Assembly: GCF_015207525.1 (NCBI RefSeq)
Contig: NZ_JADEWR010000002.1
Location: 428,843 to 476,421, forward strand
DNA: 47,579 bases
Source of the DNA: Nodosilinea sp. LEGE 06152
GTDB taxonomy: Bacteria > Cyanobacteriota > Cyanobacteriia > Phormidesmidales > Phormidesmidaceae
Direction of reading: 5' to 3'
Shown here piece after piece: positions 44,650 through 47,579 of the stretch (position 1 is its first letter; the number at the start of each line of letters is the position of its first letter). Made by a program: the position numbers and the translations under genes. The notes beneath the pieces were generated by a model that was given only the letters and a program-made list of their open reading frames with translations, made no database searches and had not been told where the DNA came from.

Positions 44650-44727
44650 ATGAATTTAGTGCCTCGACTAGCATCTGAACAAGTAAGTAGTCCAGATATT
44701 AAGCAGCATTTCGGAATAGGATGCTGA
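44650..44727 (+). CDS. Candidate 25-residue peptide
   Basis: ATG 44650 is preceded by AGGAAG at nine bases. The peptide starts MNLVPRLASEQ and ends IKQHFGIGC before TGA. The start of the WD40 gene lies 83 bases further. No named family; the Gly-rich Cys end and the well-placed ribosome site are the reasons for listing it. It could be a leader peptide of the WD40 gene, a small secreted or modified peptide, or chance. Confidence 0.35.
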   Translation: MNLVPRLASEQVSSPDIKQHFGIGC

Positions 44728-44810
44728 CAGGGTGTAGTCGACGGTGGTTTTTGCAGGCCAAGATTAATTTGCGCCTAGGTTCACCGTTGTTAACGACCGA
44801 TAGAGCCCCT

Positions 44811-45854
44811 ATGTCGATGCGTACCCTTGTCATGCCCTCTCAGCCCCCCGAATCTTTCTTTCAGGGTGGATCGAATCGTGATCCAGCCACCTTTGAACTG
44901 GTGGATATGGCCACTGCCCTCAACCGGGCTGCCGAGGCTTCGACTCGCTCGGCCTCGGCCCGTACCCCCAAGTGGGGTTGCAGCCGGGTGTTAACGGGCC
45001 ACAGCAGCTGGGTGCGATCGGTGGCGGTGAGTGCCGATGGCAACTTTGTGATTAGCGGCAGCGGCGACAAAACGGTGCGGGTCTGGAATCTGGCGACTGG
45101 CCACACTATGCAGGTGCTCGACAACCACCGGGCCTGGGTGCGGGCGGTTGCCGTCAGCCCCGATCGCACCTGCTTCGCCAGCGTCAGCAATGACAATACC
45201 GTTCAGCTGTGGGATTTCACCACTGGGGAAGCCCTGGGGCAGCTAGAAGGCCACAGCAGCTGGGTGCGGGCGGTGGCCTTCAGCCCCAGCGGCAAATACC
45301 TGTTTAGCGGTAGCCAAGACCACAAAATTTGCGTCTGGCGGCTCAGCGATCAGTCTCTCATTCATCAGTTCAATGGCCATACCCACTGGATTCGTGCGAT
45401 CGCCGTTAGCCACGACGGCACCACCTTGATCAGCGGCAGTCAGGACAAAACCCTGCGCCTGTACCGACTGAAGGGCAAAGGCAGCAACCACGTGCTCAAG
45501 GGCCATACCGGCGAAGTGCTCTCGGTTGCCGCCAGCCCCAACAACTGGCTACTGGCCAGCGCCAGTGCCGACTGCACCGTGCGCTTTTGGAAGCTTAACA
45601 GCGGCCGCCAAACCACCTGCTTTAAAGCCCACCCGGCCCCGGTCAACAGCATTGCCTTTAGCCCCGATGGTCAGCTGCTGGCCACCGCCAGCAACGACAG
45701 CACTATTCGCCTGTGGGATATGCAGCAGGGCCGCCTGGTCACCATTCTGACCGGGCACCAGGGCTGGGTGTGGGGGGTCGATTTTGCCCCCGATGGCAAA
45801 ACTCTGGTCAGCGCTGGCTGGGACGGCACCGTGCGCGTCTGGCAGGAAGAGTAG
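44811..45854 (+). CDS. WD40 repeat protein (seven-bladed propeller)
   Basis: After a 55-residue linker-like start (MSMRTLVMPSQPP...), seven WD40 repeats run to the C-terminus, with the first at VLTGHSSWVRSVAVSADGNF and the last at ILTGHQGWVWGVDFAPDGKT, ending VRVWQEE. Seven repeats give a complete propeller and no other domain is fused, so it is likely a scaffold or docking protein. Cyanobacteria carry many such genes. The ATG at 44811 is one of three close starts (44811, 44817, 44832); the frame is open from 44721. A heptamer repeat array follows the stop directly. Confidence 0.88.
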   Translation: MSMRTLVMPSQPPESFFQGGSNRDPATFELVDMATALNRAAEASTRSASARTPKWGCSRVLTGHSSWVRSVAVSADGNFVISGSGDKTVRVWNLATGHTMQVLDNHRAWVRAVAVSPDRTCFASVSNDNTVQLWDFTTGEALGQLEGHSSWVRAVAFSPSGKYLFSGSQDHKICVWRLSDQSLIHQFNGHTHWIRAIAVSHDGTTLISGSQDKTLRLYRLKGKGSNHVLKGHTGEVLSVAASPNNWLLASASADCTVRFWKLNSGRQTTCFKAHPAPVNSIAFSPDGQLLATASNDSTIRLWDMQQGRLVTILTGHQGWVWGVDFAPDGKTLVSAGWDGTVRVWQEE

Positions 45855-45856
45855 CG

Positions 45857-45891
45857 TTTTGAATTTTGAACTTTGAATTTTGAACTTTGAA
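45857..45891 (+). repeat. Five tandem heptamers (TTTTGAA/CTTTGAA)
   Basis: Five consecutive seven-base units, TTTTGAA, TTTTGAA, CTTTGAA, TTTTGAA, CTTTGAA, lie two bases after the WD40 stop. They are the complementary-type sequence of the AATTCAA array inside mfd. Such short tandem heptamers are widespread in filamentous cyanobacteria and vary in copy number. Confidence 0.85.
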
Positions 45892-45941
45892 TTGATTAGA
45901 CAAGCCGAGCGCTCAACCCTTAAAACTTGCTCTTCTTGCTT

Positions 45942-46685
45942 CTAAAAACCCGTTACGGCCCGCAGGTACTCGCGGCGCATGGCAGCGATCGCATCGATTG
46001 AGATTCCCTTCGGGCACACCGCCTGACATTCGCCGTGGTTTGAGCAGTCGCCAAAGCCCTCGGCCGCCATTTGGTTGCCCATTGCCAGCACTCGTCCCTG
46101 CCGCTCGGGGTGGCCCTGGGGCAGCAGGGCCAGGTGGGCCACTTTGGCCGCCGTAAATAGGGAGGCCGAGGCATTGGGGCAGGCGGCAACACAGGCCCCG
46201 CAGGCAATGCAGGTGGCGTAGTCAAAGGCGGCATCGGCGTTGGCTTTGGCCACAGGGATGGCGTTGGCCTCCGGGGCCGACCCGGTTTTGACCGAGATGT
46301 AGCCGCCCGCCATAATGATGCGATCAAATGCCGCCCGGTCAACCACCAGATCTTTGATCACCGGAAAGCCCTTAGCCCGCCAGGGTTCGATGGTGATCTC
46401 GTCGCCGTCTTTGAAGTGCCGCAGGTACAACTGGCACGTCGCCGTTTGGGGCAGCCCACCGTGGGCTTTACCGTTGATCATGACGCCGCACGAGCCGCAG
46501 ATACCCTCACGACAGTCGTGGTCAAACTCCACCGGGCTGGCCCCAGCGTGGATGAGCTGCTCGTTGAGCACGTCGAGCAGCTCCAGAAACGACATGTCGG
46601 AGTGGGCATTGGCTACAGTGTAGGTCTGAAACTGGCCAGGAGTATCGGCATCAGCCTGACGCCAGACCTTGAGGTGAAGGTGCAT
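45942..46685 (-). CDS. sdhB: Succinate dehydrogenase/fumarate reductase iron-sulfur subunit
   Basis: A 247-residue protein with the [2Fe-2S] plant-ferredoxin motif [20 protein letters not shown] (fourth Cys in QTATC), then [12 protein letters not shown] for [4Fe-4S] and [15 protein letters not shown] for the third cluster. The sequence is of the SdhB/FrdB type that links the flavoprotein to quinone reduction. In cyanobacteria this enzyme feeds the plastoquinone pool. The flavoprotein and anchor genes are not adjacent, which is usual in cyanobacteria. The ATG at 46685 begins [10 protein letters not shown]. Confidence 0.94.
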   Translation of the reverse strand: MHLHLKVWRQADADTPGQFQTYTVANAHSDMSFLELLDVLNEQLIHAGASPVEFDHDCREGICGSCGVMINGKAHGGLPQTATCQLYLRHFKDGDEITIEPWRAKGFPVIKDLVVDRAAFDRIIMAGGYISVKTGSAPEANAIPVAKANADAAFDYATCIACGACVAACPNASASLFTAAKVAHLALLPQGHPERQGRVLAMGNQMAAEGFGDCSNHGECQAVCPKGISIDAIAAMRREYLRAVTGF

Positions 46686-46854
46686 AGGGGTGGGGTAAAC
46701 GGCCTAATTCTACTTACAGTGTAGCGATCGCAGGGGAGGGATTTAAGGTTTCAGGTGCAGGGTTTTAGGTGCAGGCCGACCTTAGGCCTACAGCCCTGAA
46801 CGTTAGCCCCACTTCCCCCGAGATGTTATAAATCAGGCAGTCTACTGAACGGTT

Positions 46855-47211
46855 ATGGCTAAGGGTAAGTCTAAATCTGGGGCAGGTTCGGGGGCGACCG
46901 ACCGCCACGTCTACCGCGAGTTTGGCCCCGCCGACCCAATGGCGCGGGGAGTGCCCGATCGCCCACCCAATCAGCAAACGGTGCGGGTACAGGTCAGCCG
47001 CAAGGGGCGCGGCGGCAAAACCGTGACGGTGATCACGGGCTTTCAGCACAGCCCGGCCACCCTGACGGCTTTGGCCAAGCAGCTCAAGGCCCAGTGCGGC
47101 ACGGGCGGCACCGCCAGGGAGGATACCATTGAGATCCAGGGCGACCACGCCCAAAAACTAGTTGAACTCCTGGTGGCGAAAGGTTATCAGGCTAAACGGA
47201 GCGGAGGTTGA
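46855..47211 (+). CDS. SUI1/YciH family translation factor
   Basis: A 118-residue eIF1-like protein: QTVRVQVSRKGRGGKTVTVI, then the SUI1 core ATLTALAKQLKAQCGTGGTA, EDTIEIQGDHAQKLVELLVA and KGYQAKRSGG. The basic N-terminus (MAKGKSKSGAGSGATDRHVY) is typical of the bacterial form. Bacterial YciH helps discriminate non-canonical initiation events in vitro; the exact role in cells is unclear. The start ATG is 46855. The SLH-domain gene starts five bases after the stop. Confidence 0.92.
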   Translation: MAKGKSKSGAGSGATDRHVYREFGPADPMARGVPDRPPNQQTVRVQVSRKGRGGKTVTVITGFQHSPATLTALAKQLKAQCGTGGTAREDTIEIQGDHAQKLVELLVAKGYQAKRSGG

Positions 47212-47216
47212 GGGGC

Positions 47217-47579
47217 ATGAGGTGGATGGGTAGGGGATGGATGCGATCGCTCCTGTGTTTTGGAGCGACCCTGCTGCTGGTGCTGGGCGGGCCGGGGGTG
47301 CTGCCGCTGCTGGCGAAAACGGACGGGGCAGCTGTGCCCGAAACGCCCGCCGCCGCAACCAAGCAGATTTTGCCTAGGGAAAACCCCAGCGAAAACCGGC
47401 CCCTGATTCCCCCACAGCGGGTGATTCCGGTTGACATTCAAAACCACTGGGCCAAAGACTGCATCACCGCCCTGGCTCAGTTGGGAATTGTTACCCCCGA
47501 TCGCAGCGGCCTGTTCTACCCCGATGAAGCCATTCTCTGGGGCGACTACGTAGCTCTGCTGAACCAAATTAACCCGCCC
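47217..47579 (+). CDS. SLH-domain protein, N-terminal fragment
   Basis: The frame runs off the right edge after 121 codons. It opens with a basic, hydrophobic signal peptide (MRWMGRGWMRSLLCFGATLL), then a Pro-rich linker and an S-layer homology domain start (VIPVDIQNHWAKDCITALAQ, then LFYPDEAILWGDYVALLNQI). SLH domains bind cell-wall polymers at the surface. The rest of the protein, including any catalytic domain, is outside the window. It is probably cotranscribed with the SUI1 gene. Confidence 0.82.
   Translation, partial: MRWMGRGWMRSLLCFGATLLLVLGGPGVLPLLAKTDGAAVPETPAAATKQILPRENPSENRPLIPPQRVIPVDIQNHWAKDCITALAQLGIVTPDRSGLFYPDEAILWGDYVALLNQINPP

Overview
The window is chromosomal DNA from a cyanobacterium. 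Evidence: Mg-chelatase ChlI, two FtsH proteases of the cyanobacterial type, GlgC, an AMIN-domain amidase, a DUF502-nusB-ftsY neighbourhood, and very frequent GCGATCGC (HIP1) octamers. Most genes are G+C-rich. The combination (TopIB, TIR fusions, WD40 proteins, many interspersed repeats) fits a filamentous Leptolyngbya/Nodosilinea-like organism, but the genus is a guess. Layout by region. 1-7.3 kb: end of a DUF502 protein, nusB, a repeat-dense spacer, ftsY (SRP receptor), mfd (transcription-repair coupling factor) with low-complexity repeats read in frame, then a BrnT-type toxin killed by an amber codon with its intact antitoxin. 7.7-11 kb: a tight run topIB, sulfotransferase, mtnP, closed by a hairpin terminator facing a TIR/FGE-fold fusion gene. 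13-20 kb: a ligase-associated-type DEXH helicase, an FMN reductase, a membrane GTPase, an acetyltransferase/methyltransferase pair, and a Uma2 pseudogene. 20.8-24.2 kb: the minus-strand chlI-ruvC pair has three A+T-rich small genes downstream that look like orphan immunity-type genes, one amber-truncated. 24.4-26 kb: an A+T-rich MarR regulator and short-chain dehydrogenase with palindromic operators, followed 16 bases after the stop by a sequence with the architecture of an integron attC site. 26.1-29.6 kb: a ParM/ParR-like pair, and divergent from it two genes sharing an unnamed C-terminal domain, one carrying DUF4912. 29.8-34.2 kb: glgC, a P-loop kinase, a peptide-type ABC substrate-binding lipoprotein, an MSMEG_0570-family protein, and tRNA-Asp with a broken duplicate of its 3' half. 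34.3-40.1 kb: two ftsH genes flanking a secreted small protein and a Nif3-like protein. 40.3-47.6 kb: pabC-like and amiC-like genes, nurA, a WD40 propeller gene preceded by a possible 25-residue peptide, sdhB, a SUI1/YciH factor, and the start of an SLH-domain protein. Most of the window is ordinary housekeeping sequence. The accessory signal is concentrated in four places: the dead BrnT module, the immunity-like island appended to chlI-ruvC, the MarR-SDR unit with its attC-like site, and the tRNA-Asp duplication. Dispersed repeats are notable both between genes (ftsY upstream, 33.5 kb, 36.3 kb, 45.9 kb) and inside genes (mfd, helicase). I see no CRISPR array, rRNA, intact transposase or integrase in the window.
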